From Caldilineaceae bacterium (GTDB lineage Bacteria > Chloroflexota > Anaerolineae > Caldilineales > Caldilineaceae): a DNA stretch of 64,000 nucleotides. The position numbers and the translations under genes were made by a program. Shown one piece after another: positions 17,290 through 25,867 of this stretch. The notes under the pieces are model-generated. The model saw nothing but the letters and a program-made list of their open reading frames with translations. It made no database searches and was not told the DNA's origin. The stretch's first letter is position 1. Each line of letters starts with the position of its first letter. Where the stretch lies: contig JALHQH010000014.1 of assembly GCA_022842065.1 (NCBI GenBank), forward strand, positions 160,377 through 224,376. Reading direction: 5' to 3'.

Positions 17290-18693
17290 ATGACCACCAA
17301 AAAAGCACAATTGATTACGCTGGAATGGCCGACTTTTGGCACTGCGACCCCACCGCCACGCCCAACGTTAAACGAATTTGCCGGGCGGATTGGGGCGCTA
17401 CGTATGCGGATGCAGCACCAGGGGTTGACCCATTTGGTCGTCTTTGGCGACCGCGAGCATTTTGCCAACTTAGCCTACCTCACCGGTTTTGACCCGCGGT
17501 TTGAAGAAGCGTTGCTCATCATCGGTGAGACAGGCACGCCACTGTTGGTGGTCGGCAATGAATGTGCGGGTTATCTGGATGTTAGCCCGCTCTACGGGGC
17601 GGGGCAATTGCGCGGGGAGCGCTTTCAGCCCTTCTCGCTGCTCGGGCAACCGCGCGGGCAGAGCCGGTTGATCAAGGAGATCTTTGCCGGTGAAGGGATT
17701 GGGACAGATGTGCTAGTCGGCTGTGTGGGCTGGAAATATTTTGCGGATGCCGAACATCCGGATGGTGCCCATGCTATCGATCTGCCGGCTTATCTGGTTG
17801 ATACGCTGCGCACGTTGGTAGGCAATGCCAATGTGGTCAACGCGACGGGGCTGCTGATGAACCCGCGTGATGGGCTGCGTGCCCGCTGTTCCGCCGCCGA
17901 GATCGCCTACTTTGAGTACACCAACATCCTGGCGTCAGAAGGGGTCAAGCGGATGCTCTTTGGCCTGCAGGAAGGGATGACCGACTATGCGGTGGTGCAA
18001 CTGGCACAGGTTAACGGCGAGCCGCTGAGCTGTCACACCACCTTTGCCACCGGCAACCGGCGCGACCTGGGGTTGAGCAGCCCCAGCGGTGAAATCATCC
18101 GCCGCGGTGAACCCCTTTCCTTTAACCTTGCTTATTGGGGCAGCAACAGTTGTCGGGCCGGCTGGATCGCGGCAACGGCGGCCGATCTGCCTGCGGACGC
18201 GCAGGGTTATGTGGAACAGTACGCCGGCCCCTACTTTGCCGCGGTCAGTGAATGGTATAGCCAGTTACGCATCGGCACCCCTGGCGGTGAACTGGCCGGG
18301 CTGATCGATGCGCGCCTGCCCTTTGCCGATTATGGTATCTTTCTCAACCCTGGCCATCTGATCCACTTGGATGAATGGGTCAGTTCGCCGATCTATGCTG
18401 GATCTACCGACCCGATTCAGTCGGGCATGGTCTTCCAGGTGGATATCATTCCCGCGTCGCCGGTCTACGCGTCGACGCGGGCCGAGGATGGGGTCGTGGT
18501 TGCTGATGCTGGGTTGCGCCAGGCGTTAGCAACTGCTTACCCTGACTGTTTTGCACGCTGCCAACAGCGGCGCAACTTTATGATCGAGGTGCTGGGGATT
18601 GACTTGCCGGAGGAGTTATTGCCGCTCTCGAATATTCCCGCCATCGTGCCGCCCTTTTTCCTGCAGCCGAACCAAGTTTTTGCCATGCGTTAA
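17290..18693 (+). CDS. M24-like (creatinase/Xaa-Pro peptidase fold) protein, possibly inactive
   Basis: 467 residues from ATG 17290. The N-terminal part (LVVFGDREHFANLAYLTGFD and following) is a creatinase-type N-terminal domain. The C-terminal half has the pita-bread outline of M24 enzymes: NPGHLIHLDEW at the His-ligand site, GMVFQVDIIP where GMxFTxEP is usual, and AEDGVVVAD matching the final ED segment. At the first metal-ligand strand, where a Gly-Asp...Asp pair is expected, it reads FNLAYWGSNS (N279 onward), so the two Asp ligands seem lost. It may be a non-metal or non-hydrolytic member, as creatinase itself is metal-independent. It lies 206 nt after ppdK with an inverted repeat between them. 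Confidence 0.75.
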   Translation: MTTKKAQLITLEWPTFGTATPPPRPTLNEFAGRIGALRMRMQHQGLTHLVVFGDREHFANLAYLTGFDPRFEEALLIIGETGTPLLVVGNECAGYLDVSPLYGAGQLRGERFQPFSLLGQPRGQSRLIKEIFAGEGIGTDVLVGCVGWKYFADAEHPDGAHAIDLPAYLVDTLRTLVGNANVVNATGLLMNPRDGLRARCSAAEIAYFEYTNILASEGVKRMLFGLQEGMTDYAVVQLAQVNGEPLSCHTTFATGNRRDLGLSSPSGEIIRRGEPLSFNLAYWGSNSCRAGWIAATAADLPADAQGYVEQYAGPYFAAVSEWYSQLRIGTPGGELAGLIDARLPFADYGIFLNPGHLIHLDEWVSSPIYAGSTDPIQSGMVFQVDIIPASPVYASTRAEDGVVVADAGLRQALATAYPDCFARCQQRRNFMIEVLGIDLPEELLPLSNIPAIVPPFFLQPNQVFAMR

Positions 18694-18731
18694 AAAATCG
18701 GGTTCAATGGGATCTTATAGAGAAAGCAGAG

Positions 18732-18793
18732 AAACCTGGCACAATCGTGTACTGCGCATCAGGGGATGCGCAGTACACGATTGTGCCAGGTTT
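18732..18793. repeat. hairpin family C, copy 1 (aaacctggcacaatc)
   Basis: Perfect 29-bp arms (18732-18760, 18765-18793) with a 4-nt loop, 38 nt after the M24-like gene. Its outer 15 bp recur with one change in a second hairpin at 40571-40625, while the inner arms and loop differ. This suggests a family defined by its ends. Confidence 0.9.
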
Positions 18794-18810
18794 GATTGTG
18801 TTATCTATTA

Positions 18811-18956
18811 GGGGGTTGACATCCTGTCCCGCCGTCAACACGCCCAGTGGGCACCAGGGCTACCGAACAACGCCGGGTACCCCCTCCCTTAGCCGGGTTT
18901 ACCCGGCGTTGTTCGGTAGCCCTGTGGCTTTAGCCCAGGGCGATCTGGTCAACCCC
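18811..18956. repeat. 146-bp terminal-inverted-repeat element, possible transposon-end remnant
   Basis: The element opens with ggggttgac and closes with gtcaacccc. Inside, agggctaccgaacaacgccg (from about 18854) has a perfect mirror ending near 18923. The segment tggctttagccc close to the right end recalls the right ends of IS200/IS605 and tnpB elements. No transposase remains. The rest of the gap up to 19116 holds further short inverted repeats (ccttgcgcgcccgagggcac type) and no gene. Confidence 0.6.
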
Positions 18957-19116
18957 CTGCATTCCGGTTGCGCCAAAAATCGTCTAAAAACAACTTCCGC
19001 GCCTTGCGCGCCCGAGGGCACCCGGTGACTCGCCCGAGTTGGTTGCGAGTCATGGACTCGCAAGGCGCGGGTGTGGGCGACCGTTCGCATCGGGGGATGT
19101 TCACTACACCTTATCG

Positions 19117-21795
19117 CTACAAACATTGCACCAACAGCGGGTAATTCTTCTGCGGCGTTTCATATTGGAAGAGGGTCTTCTCGGCGAAGCGCTTCCACTT
19201 GCCATTGAGCTTGATGCGCTCGGCGAAGATCTTGACTTTGATCGTCAGCGGCTTGGTCTTGACGGTGATATCGATGCAGAGTTGGAAGCTGTCATCCCGC
19301 TTGGCGGTGAGTTTGGCGGGGATCGAAGTGTCGAGCAATTTGCCTTCCACGCTGGCCCCGCCGCGTAAAATTTTGATACTCAAGGCTGCATACCCTTCCA
19401 ACGTCGCTGAGACCGCAGGGGTAATCGAGCCGGCGACGAGGGGGTGCAGCGGGTTACAGATGTCGTGGTTGTAGGTGTAATCCAGTGACACATTGCCGAC
19501 TGCGCGAATGCCCAGGTCAACCGAGATAATCGCATAGACGGGAATCGACTGCGAGACATCAATCAGCGTGCGCGTCGCCTTATAGAGATTACCAGCTTTT
19601 TCGTAGGCACACTGTGCTTCTTTGACATACTCTTTCTTCACCTTGTTGTTGAGCAGCCCAAAGTAGACCCGGAACTGCTGTTTATCCGCCACCCGTTTGC
19701 TGGTGACCTCGGCCAGGGCAATGTTATATTTGAACGACCAGGCATGGGCCACCGCTTCCTGGCGACCGACCAGGCTTACGTTGCGCACCGGCTGGATCTT
19801 CTCGGCGACGGCCACACTGCCCGGCAGATCAACCCCAAATTTTGAACCACCCAGGTGTTTGTTCCACGTCTTTTTATAGCTCAAGTCATTGGTCTGATTG
19901 AGACCGGCGGCGGCAATTTCGCCCGTGGTTGTCCCTTCATAGGTGGCCAAAGCCGCGGCGGCGGTCGCGCTCAGCACCCGCCCGCGTAAGACATTGGCGG
20001 CAACCTCACGCAAGACTTCATCCTCGGCGCTGTTGGCCATGATCTGGACCAACTGTGCTTCGGCACCGTCAACAGTCAATTTACGCAGCGCAGCAACGGC
20101 GGCTTCACGCACGTCAAAGGGCTGGATGTTGGCAACAAAACCGGCAATCAGATCATAGGCCGTCGCATCACCGGCGTTGCCGATGGCGTCGAGATAACGG
20201 ATGCGCGTTTCATCATCGGCGGCATTTTGCAGCCCATCATGCAGTTGTTGCAAGAGCGAGCCGGTGACGCCGCCCGTTGGATCTTCGATCACATAGAGCA
20301 GCGCACCAAGCACAAGCAGCGCCGTATCACGCAAGGTGGCATTAGGATCGTTGGGGTCGTTGGCGATCCGCGCCACTAGTTGCAGCGTTGCCGTCGTTGG
20401 CGCGGGCAGGCCGACAAAAGCGATGAGGGTATGTTCTTGTACGGCGTGACTAAAAGGTGGGGCCAAGGTATCCGCCATTGCCGTCTGTGCCGCCGGGCTG
20501 CCGTTGATCCCCAGGGCATCAAGATAACCCATGGCCTGGGCATCGTTAGCGCTGACTGCGTGTAAACGTCCGCGCAGAGCGTCAAGCACCGTGCTGCCAT
20601 CGTCGGCAGCCAGCAGATCCGAGAGGCGTTTGACCAAGGCGGGATCAGCCGGGGCGGCTTCCAGTGCCGCCAGTTCAGCCGCCACATCGACTGTATCTAA
20701 ATCAATTCCAGGACGGAAGGGACCACTGTCCTCGATCACCGCGCCTAACGTGCCATCGACATAGGGAGCATTGAGCGCCGCGGCCTGGCTGGGCATGTCA
20801 GTGACACCGGTCAGACGCAGCGTGCCGCGCGTCTTTGCGCCGGAGTTGGCCACCACGCCATCGACCGCGCCGCCATCGGTGCTGGGGGCATCCGCGCTTT
20901 CATCGGCGCTCACGATGGTCTCATTCACGGTCACCGTTTTGACCACCCCTTGCTCGGCGTCAAGCAACAGTTCACTCTGATTTTGCAGCAACAGCTCCGC
21001 ATTTTCATCACCGGCATAGAGCATGGCGATAAAGCTGTCCTGGTTAAAGGTTTTCTGGATCTGCAAACCGGCGGCGCGGTCGGTGAGCGTGTAGGCCACC
21101 TGATATTGCCCTTGCCCACCACTTTCTGCCACCGTATAAAGATCGCTGCCCACTTGCAGGGTCAGTTGCAGGGCATTCAGGATGCCCTTTTGTAAATTCA
21201 CCGCGGTATCAGGTGCCCCCACGGGGAAGGCGACCTGACTGATCACCCCATTGGGCTGCTGTTGAAAGAGCAGCGGCGCTTGCAAGGCGGCCAGTAAGTC
21301 GGCATCTTCGACCACGGTCCCGACGCCACTCAATTCGGCGCTACAGATGGTTACATTGCGCATGACGACCATACCGGCAAACCCCTCCGCCGCGGTCTGT
21401 TCGGTAATCGAGAGGTCAACATCGGCGATCACCCCCAGCGCCTGGCCATCCACCGCCGCGGTTCCATCGGCTTCTCGGCTAACCGCTTGACTTTCCACCG
21501 CCAGCTCATAGTGATAGGTGTAGGTTTTGCCGACCTGATAGCGTAGTTCGCGCGGCGTCGTGCCAATCACCGCGGCGACCTGGGCGGTTGCGGGCTGGCT
21601 TTGGCCCATTGCAACCATCGGCAGAAAGAGGCGCGCCCCGACGCCAGCGACATAACAGAGATCAGTTGCCGTGGTTTGTGCTGGCGCCGCGTGGGCTGTG
21701 GTTGGCCAGAGCGGGCAAACGCTCACCAACAGTGCAGTAATTAAGCTGAGGTTAAGCAGGCGCAAGCGGTGTGGTCTAGGCTGATAGCGATACAT
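19117..21795 (-). CDS. secreted HEAT-repeat protein with vitellogenin/MTP-like (large lipid transfer protein) architecture
   Basis: 892 residues with a signal peptide (positive N-terminus, hydrophobic 14-30, AHA-type cleavage near 36). Residues 80-330 are beta-rich and recall the vitellogenin N-sheet: RYQVGKTYTYHYELAVES (85-102), QQQPNGVISQVAFPV (178-192) and NLQKGILNALQLTLQV (200-215), which corresponds to the N-KRGILN-LQ motif of large lipid transfer proteins; then GQYQVAYTLTDR. About 360-650 is alpha-helical with HEAT-like repeats (LVKRLSDLLAADDGSTVLDA, TRIRYLDAIGNAGDATAYDL, VREAAVAALRKL), like the vitellogenin/MTP helical horseshoe. The last 240 residues are beta-rich. Length and domain order match microsomal triglyceride transfer protein. 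This is read by eye; a generic HEAT protein is the alternative. If right, it could move lipid across the envelope. Confidence 0.7.
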   Translation of the reverse strand: MYRYQPRPHRLRLLNLSLITALLVSVCPLWPTTAHAAPAQTTATDLCYVAGVGARLFLPMVAMGQSQPATAQVAAVIGTTPRELRYQVGKTYTYHYELAVESQAVSREADGTAAVDGQALGVIADVDLSITEQTAAEGFAGMVVMRNVTICSAELSGVGTVVEDADLLAALQAPLLFQQQPNGVISQVAFPVGAPDTAVNLQKGILNALQLTLQVGSDLYTVAESGGQGQYQVAYTLTDRAAGLQIQKTFNQDSFIAMLYAGDENAELLLQNQSELLLDAEQGVVKTVTVNETIVSADESADAPSTDGGAVDGVVANSGAKTRGTLRLTGVTDMPSQAAALNAPYVDGTLGAVIEDSGPFRPGIDLDTVDVAAELAALEAAPADPALVKRLSDLLAADDGSTVLDALRGRLHAVSANDAQAMGYLDALGINGSPAAQTAMADTLAPPFSHAVQEHTLIAFVGLPAPTTATLQLVARIANDPNDPNATLRDTALLVLGALLYVIEDPTGGVTGSLLQQLHDGLQNAADDETRIRYLDAIGNAGDATAYDLIAGFVANIQPFDVREAAVAALRKLTVDGAEAQLVQIMANSAEDEVLREVAANVLRGRVLSATAAAALATYEGTTTGEIAAAGLNQTNDLSYKKTWNKHLGGSKFGVDLPGSVAVAEKIQPVRNVSLVGRQEAVAHAWSFKYNIALAEVTSKRVADKQQFRVYFGLLNNKVKKEYVKEAQCAYEKAGNLYKATRTLIDVSQSIPVYAIISVDLGIRAVGNVSLDYTYNHDICNPLHPLVAGSITPAVSATLEGYAALSIKILRGGASVEGKLLDTSIPAKLTAKRDDSFQLCIDITVKTKPLTIKVKIFAERIKLNGKWKRFAEKTLFQYETPQKNYPLLVQCL

Positions 21796-21863
21796 ACAGT
21801 CAGGATTCCTTTCGAGCAGGTGGTTGACGGATCAAGTTTACAAATAATTAATCTCGATAGGAA

Positions 21864-22079
21864 TCAGTTTACACGATCAGTCAGGATCTGGTTGTGTTGG
21901 GGATGGCAGCGGTGGTGTGTTGTACGGCACATTCGTCGGCTGGATGTTTCACCGCCCACGGCGCAACCCAATCTCCAGCCAGGCAGTGGCAAAACCTTTT
22001 CAAAGGCAGCCAGCAGCTGCTCGCGCCAGACCGGCTTGCGCAGATAGTGCGCCGCGTCCAGAAAGTTTCCATGCTGCAA
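21864..22079 (-). pseudogene. possible response-regulator receiver-domain remnant
   Basis: The segment read from about 22072 (HGNFLDAAHYLRKPVWREQ, then LLAAFEKVLPLP) resembles the last helix and Lys-Pro motif of a CheY-like receiver domain. No phospho-acceptor Asp or upstream part is found in frame, and the residues after KVLPLP look unrelated. The remainder of the gap 21796-22286 holds no other gene-like sequence; the segment before 22287 should contain the PhyH promoter. Confidence 0.35.
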
Positions 22080-22286
22080 TTGGCGGGAAAGTGGCGGTTG
22101 TCACTCGCTCACGATCGTGATTCGGAAATTGACCCGACTATGACATATCATACCGTCATGCGCGAACAGCGCGTCAGTTCGATTATCTAAAGTGTGCTCT
22201 GTTTGAAAACCAGCGTTCCTGCCAGGGGTAGCGTATCCAAAAACGCGGGTTTTTAAGCCAATCGCACGATAGCCCAGGAGAGTATT

Positions 22287-23174
22287 ATGGTTGCACAAGC
22301 AGAAATTCAGGCCTTTCAGGAGAATGGCTACGCCTTGGTCCGTGGCCTCTTTTCGCCGGAAGAAGTGGCTTTTTACAAGCGCCACTACATGGAACTACGG
22401 CAACAAGGAGAACACCCTGGTGATTTTGTCGGGGTGCAGAGTGACCAGGAAGATCTCAATCGCGCCGATCCATTACAAAAATATCCGCGGATGATTCATA
22501 TGCACCGCTGGGATGGCGTCAGTCGGGAGTGGTTGCTCGATGAACGGTTGCGCGCCCACCTCAACGCCTTCCTGGGCCGTGACCCCTATGCCGTCCAGAC
22601 GATGCTCTACTTCAAACCGCCGGGGGCACGCGGGCAAGCGCTGCATCAGGATCAATATTACCTGCGCGCCAACCCTGGCACCTGTGTGGCAGCCTGGTTG
22701 GCGCTGGATCCTTGCGACGAAGAGAATGGCTGTCTGCAAGTGATCCCCGGCACGGGTGATCTACCGATCCTCTGTGCCGTCAAAGCCGATACGACGCAGA
22801 GCTTCACGGATATCACGGTGCCGATCCCAGCGGGGATGACGCCAAAATCGGTGGTGATGGCGGCGGGCGATGTGCTTATCTTTAATGGCACCTTGATTCA
22901 TGGCAGTTTCCCCAACAGTAGCCAGGATCGTTTCCGCCGTTCGTTGATCGCCCACTATGTGACGGGCGATGCCCAACAACTGACCGAATTTGACCAGCCG
23001 GTGCTCACCTTTGCCGGCAAAGAGTTGTGGCTCGATTTCAGCCAAAAAGGTGGTGCTTGTGGCGTCTGGGTCGAAAAAGAGGGCGCGCGGCAGATCGAAA
23101 TGTTGCCCGCAGAACCGGCTGACTTTTTCACCAATGGCGGTGTACAACGCGACGCTATGCTGATCATGCCGTGA
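22287..23174 (+). CDS. phytanoyl-CoA dioxygenase family protein
   Basis: 295 residues with AGGAG just upstream of ATG 22287. It is an Fe(II)/2-oxoglutarate-dependent oxygenase: ALHQDQYY gives the HxD ligands (H120, D122), LIHGSFPNSS the distal His (H205), and the RFRRS Arg (217/218) should bind 2-oxoglutarate. NGCLQVIPGTGD is the family's conserved turn. All catalytic residues are present, so the enzyme should be active; the substrate is unknown. It is a single gene ended by a hairpin at 23189-23227. Its neighbours differ from those of the other PhyH genes, so this copy is not obviously tied to a transporter. Confidence 0.92.
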   Translation: MVAQAEIQAFQENGYALVRGLFSPEEVAFYKRHYMELRQQGEHPGDFVGVQSDQEDLNRADPLQKYPRMIHMHRWDGVSREWLLDERLRAHLNAFLGRDPYAVQTMLYFKPPGARGQALHQDQYYLRANPGTCVAAWLALDPCDEENGCLQVIPGTGDLPILCAVKADTTQSFTDITVPIPAGMTPKSVVMAAGDVLIFNGTLIHGSFPNSSQDRFRRSLIAHYVTGDAQQLTEFDQPVLTFAGKELWLDFSQKGGACGVWVEKEGARQIEMLPAEPADFFTNGGVQRDAMLIMP

Positions 23175-23188
23175 GTGTAAGCTGCGTA

Positions 23189-23227
23189 GGGTTTGTCATG
23201 GCCGGTCTGCCGTGCCATGACAAACCC
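23189..23227. terminator. hairpin between convergent genes, probable bidirectional terminator
   Basis: Perfect 14-bp arms (gggtttgtcatggc and its mirror) with an 11-nt loop between the stop of the PhyH gene and the stop of the minus-strand membrane-protein gene. Confidence 0.7.
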
Positions 23228-23249
23228 AGAGCTGCTCAAATTTATCTGG

Positions 23250-23798
23250 TCACTTAGTCGCCGCCCCTTGCCAGAGGGCGACCCCGATCCAAATGATGCC
23301 GATACTCACGATCAGCTCGGCAATGGTGATCACGCCAGCCGGCAAGACGAGGGCCAGCGGGGTTGGCATGACCCCTAGCCCCCAAAACAGGAGGGGAATT
23401 TTGGGGTAGACGCGGGCGCGGAAACTGGCAATCACAAAAAGGAGCACCCCTAGGACATAGGCGATGACGCTGATAAAAATCGCGATCCCCGTTGGGCCGT
23501 TGGTCAGGGCTGCTTGTAAGCTTGGGTCAAGGTAGGGAAAGACAAAGGCATCGACAAATAAGAAGCCGGCAATCCCGATAAAGCCAAGGGTGGTTAAAAC
23601 ATAGCTACTAAAACCAAAGACTTTACTTTCACGCCGCTGGTAGAGATAAACGGCGGTTAAGCCCAATATCCCGGCTGCGACACCACCAAAGTTGAGCAGC
23701 CGGGTGAGCATAGTGGGCAAAAAGTCGGCGATCATATTAAAGATGCCGGAAAGAATAAACGCACTAGATCCCAATCGATAGAGCGTTGCAATCTGCAT
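23250..23798 (-). CDS. small multi-pass membrane protein of unknown function
   Basis: 182 residues with about six hydrophobic segments (from FILSGIFNMIADFLPTM through IAELIVSIGIIWIGVALW) and short polar loops, one of them YQRRESKVFG. No catalytic motif. It resembles small DUF4386-type membrane proteins, but I cannot assign a family with confidence. ATG at 23798. It is probably transcribed alone. Confidence 0.7.
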   Translation of the reverse strand: MQIATLYRLGSSAFILSGIFNMIADFLPTMLTRLLNFGGVAAGILGLTAVYLYQRRESKVFGFSSYVLTTLGFIGIAGFLFVDAFVFPYLDPSLQAALTNGPTGIAIFISVIAYVLGVLLFVIASFRARVYPKIPLLFWGLGVMPTPLALVLPAGVITIAELIVSIGIIWIGVALWQGAATK

Positions 23799-23908
23799 TG
23801 TTGCCTCAGATAAATTTGATAGTTAGAACGTAGTGTTCTGTAAACTAAGTTTTGACAGATGATGCTCGTTCCGCGCCCAAAGGGCACCCGCTCCGGCGGA
23901 ATGCCAGT

Positions 23909-23945
23909 TGGACGCTCTGCGTCCCAGGCGGACGCAGAGCGTCCA
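23909..23945. repeat. hairpin with ggacgcagagcgtcc arms
   Basis: Perfect 16-bp arms (23909-23924, 23930-23945) and a 5-nt loop, followed at about 23951-23971 by a second small palindrome (taaccacgc / gcgtggtta). The arm sequence also occurs once near 17213, so it belongs to a dispersed repeat family. Confidence 0.85.
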
Positions 23946-24027
23946 GACGCCATAACCACGCCGAGCGTGGTTACGAGAAATATCTATCATTACTTAATTG
24001 ACAAAACAGTAGACGATGATTGAACTA

Positions 24028-24861
24028 CTATTCGGGTTGATAACGTTCTAGTTTACCCATTTCTCCCCTTGCATAGCTGCGTTTCGTTGCTGCCATTTGT
24101 TCGGGTGTGGTCATGACAAAAGGTCCGCCATAGGTAATCGGCTCGTTGTGCGGTATTCCGGTACCAAACATAAATTCACAGCCAGCAGCAGCTGCTTGCA
24201 TTTCGACCATTGTTCCGGTAGCAGCATAATTGACAAGATTTTGGGGCGAGACTTTTACACCTGCGGTTTCACCTGAACCTTTTAGCACATAGACAAAAGC
24301 CATTTCCTGGGCATCGAGTACGATACGCTGATTGGGTTGTAAGAAAATGTGCAAAAGCGTCACATCGGTTACCATTTTATAGGCTGCTGTTTTACCCTTG
24401 TACGACCCGTGCACAACGCTCACCTTGTAATCGTCCGTTGTAATTTCAGCAAGCTCATGGGCTTTGGCATGCAGCGCTTTCGGGGGGACCAATCTGTCTT
24501 TGTCAGCATGATTAATCCAAATCTGAAAACCGTGGGTTTCAACTCCAGTTGTTTTAGGGAATTCATCATGCTGAATGCCGCGGCCGGCTTGGGTAATGTG
24601 TAAACCACCTGGTTCAATGATGCTGAAATCGCCCTGGCTGTCACGGTTGATAAAGCTATCCTGACTATCGGGCAGCAGATAGGTCATAACCGAAATACCG
24701 GCGTGAGGGTGTGGGCCAAAAACAGGTCTATCCATCAGATACTCTGTAAAGACCAAAAATGGCTCGATCGGATAATCCCTTGCAAAGATCGTAACGCCGC
24801 GCAAGCCGGGAAAATCTGGTGTAAATTTTAACGCTGAATGTTTGATTAAATTTTTGTGCAT
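24028..24861 (-). CDS. pirin family protein
   Basis: 277 residues of the bicupin pirin family. The metal-site motif FGPHPHAGISVMTYLL is at about 49-64, with further His in GLHITQAGRGIQHDEFP, and the C-terminal cupin ends with the typical YARGEMGKL. Pirins are cytoplasmic iron proteins; some act as quercetin dioxygenases, others as redox-sensitive regulators. The conserved His and Glu residues look present, so either role is possible. It lies 117 nt downstream of the SDR gene on the same strand and may share its transcript and the adjacent HxlR-type control. Confidence 0.88.
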   Translation of the reverse strand: MHKNLIKHSALKFTPDFPGLRGVTIFARDYPIEPFLVFTEYLMDRPVFGPHPHAGISVMTYLLPDSQDSFINRDSQGDFSIIEPGGLHITQAGRGIQHDEFPKTTGVETHGFQIWINHADKDRLVPPKALHAKAHELAEITTDDYKVSVVHGSYKGKTAAYKMVTDVTLLHIFLQPNQRIVLDAQEMAFVYVLKGSGETAGVKVSPQNLVNYAATGTMVEMQAAAAGCEFMFGTGIPHNEPITYGGPFVMTTPEQMAATKRSYARGEMGKLERYQPE

Positions 24862-24978
24862 CTGTTTACTCTTGTCTATTCATCCGAAAATCCTCTGTTC
24901 CCGCTGGGCTACAACCGAATTTTCGGATTGGGTCTGTGGGCGTTTTGGGGTTGTCCCGCAGCGCCGGCCCTTTGGTTG

Positions 24979-25719
24979 CTAGAGAATACCACCATTGGCT
25001 TGGATCACTTGCCCATGAATCCATTGTGATTCGGGCAACGCCAGCAGCAGCACGGCATTGGCGACATCTTCCGGTTTACCCAGTCGCCCCATGGGGGTTT
25101 GGGCGACTAGCAGATCGACCATCTCCTTGGGCGCAACAAGCCCGTCGGTCGCGGTGACGCCGGGGGAGATCACATTCACGGCAATCTGTTTGCTGCCCAG
25201 TTCTTTGGCCAGCGCGAGGGTAAAACGTTCCAAGGCGGCTTTGGCACCGCCGTAAGCGCCGCTAGCCGGCGATGGCATGGCCGCCGCGCCGCTCGAAAGC
25301 ACAATGATCCGTCCACCTGGATTGACATGCTGCGCCGCCTGTTGCAGCGCAAAGTAATGGCCTTTGACGGCGGCAAACATGCTGTCATACGCCCCTTCGC
25401 TCATCAGTGCGGTTGGCATAAAAACACTGGTCGCAAAGGCGTTACCCACGTAGATATCAACCTCGCCACCAAAATGGTGGGGAATATAGGCAAAAAGATC
25501 TTTGATCTCGGCAAGGTTGGTCAGGTCGGATTGAATGCCCACGGCGTGTCCACCTGCTTGCTGCGCCGCCTGTTCCACTTCCGTGGCCGCGGCGCGGTTG
25601 CTGTTGTAGGTAAAGAGGACATGGGCACCCGCCGCGGCTAAAGCCAGGACAATCGCCCGCCCAATCCCGCGACTGCCACCAGTGACAATGGCCTTTTTGT
25701 TTGCCAGTTTCTGCTCCAT
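24979..25719 (-). CDS. SDR family oxidoreductase (3-oxoacyl-ACP-reductase-like)
   Basis: 246 residues. The Rossmann NAD(P) motif GGSRGIGRAIV (15-25) and the catalytic set with VLSSGAAA and the YGGAKAA Tyr-x3-Lys are present. It is a classical short-chain dehydrogenase/reductase. The ATG at 25719 gives the expected short N-terminus. It is divergent from an HxlR-type regulator across a 148-nt intergenic region, the usual layout for a target gene of such a redox or quinone-responsive repressor. The pirin gene follows. The substrate is unknown. Confidence 0.9.
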   Translation of the reverse strand: MEQKLANKKAIVTGGSRGIGRAIVLALAAAGAHVLFTYNSNRAAATEVEQAAQQAGGHAVGIQSDLTNLAEIKDLFAYIPHHFGGEVDIYVGNAFATSVFMPTALMSEGAYDSMFAAVKGHYFALQQAAQHVNPGGRIIVLSSGAAAMPSPASGAYGGAKAALERFTLALAKELGSKQIAVNVISPGVTATDGLVAPKEMVDLLVAQTPMGRLGKPEDVANAVLLLALPESQWIHGQVIQANGGIL

Positions 25720-25839
25720 CGAAGCGCACCTCTGTTTGTGTCGTTGTGTAATTGCGTTGTTTGTGTAGTTGAGTGATTAAAGCCGATCTGTTATAGTAGG
25801 GTAACGCCGATAGTAGCATGTTGCTGTCTTTCAAACAAG

Positions 25840-25859
25840 TACTGACTTTTTGTATAGTA
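25840..25859. promoter_or_regulatory. candidate HxlR-type operator
   Basis: Half-sites TACT and AGTA separated by 12 nt lie 8 nt upstream of the HxlR start, in the SDR/HxlR divergent region. HxlR/YodB-type regulators often bind such TACT...AGTA dyads. The half-sites are short, so chance occurrence is possible. Confidence 0.35.
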
Positions 25860-25867
25860 ATGGAAAA

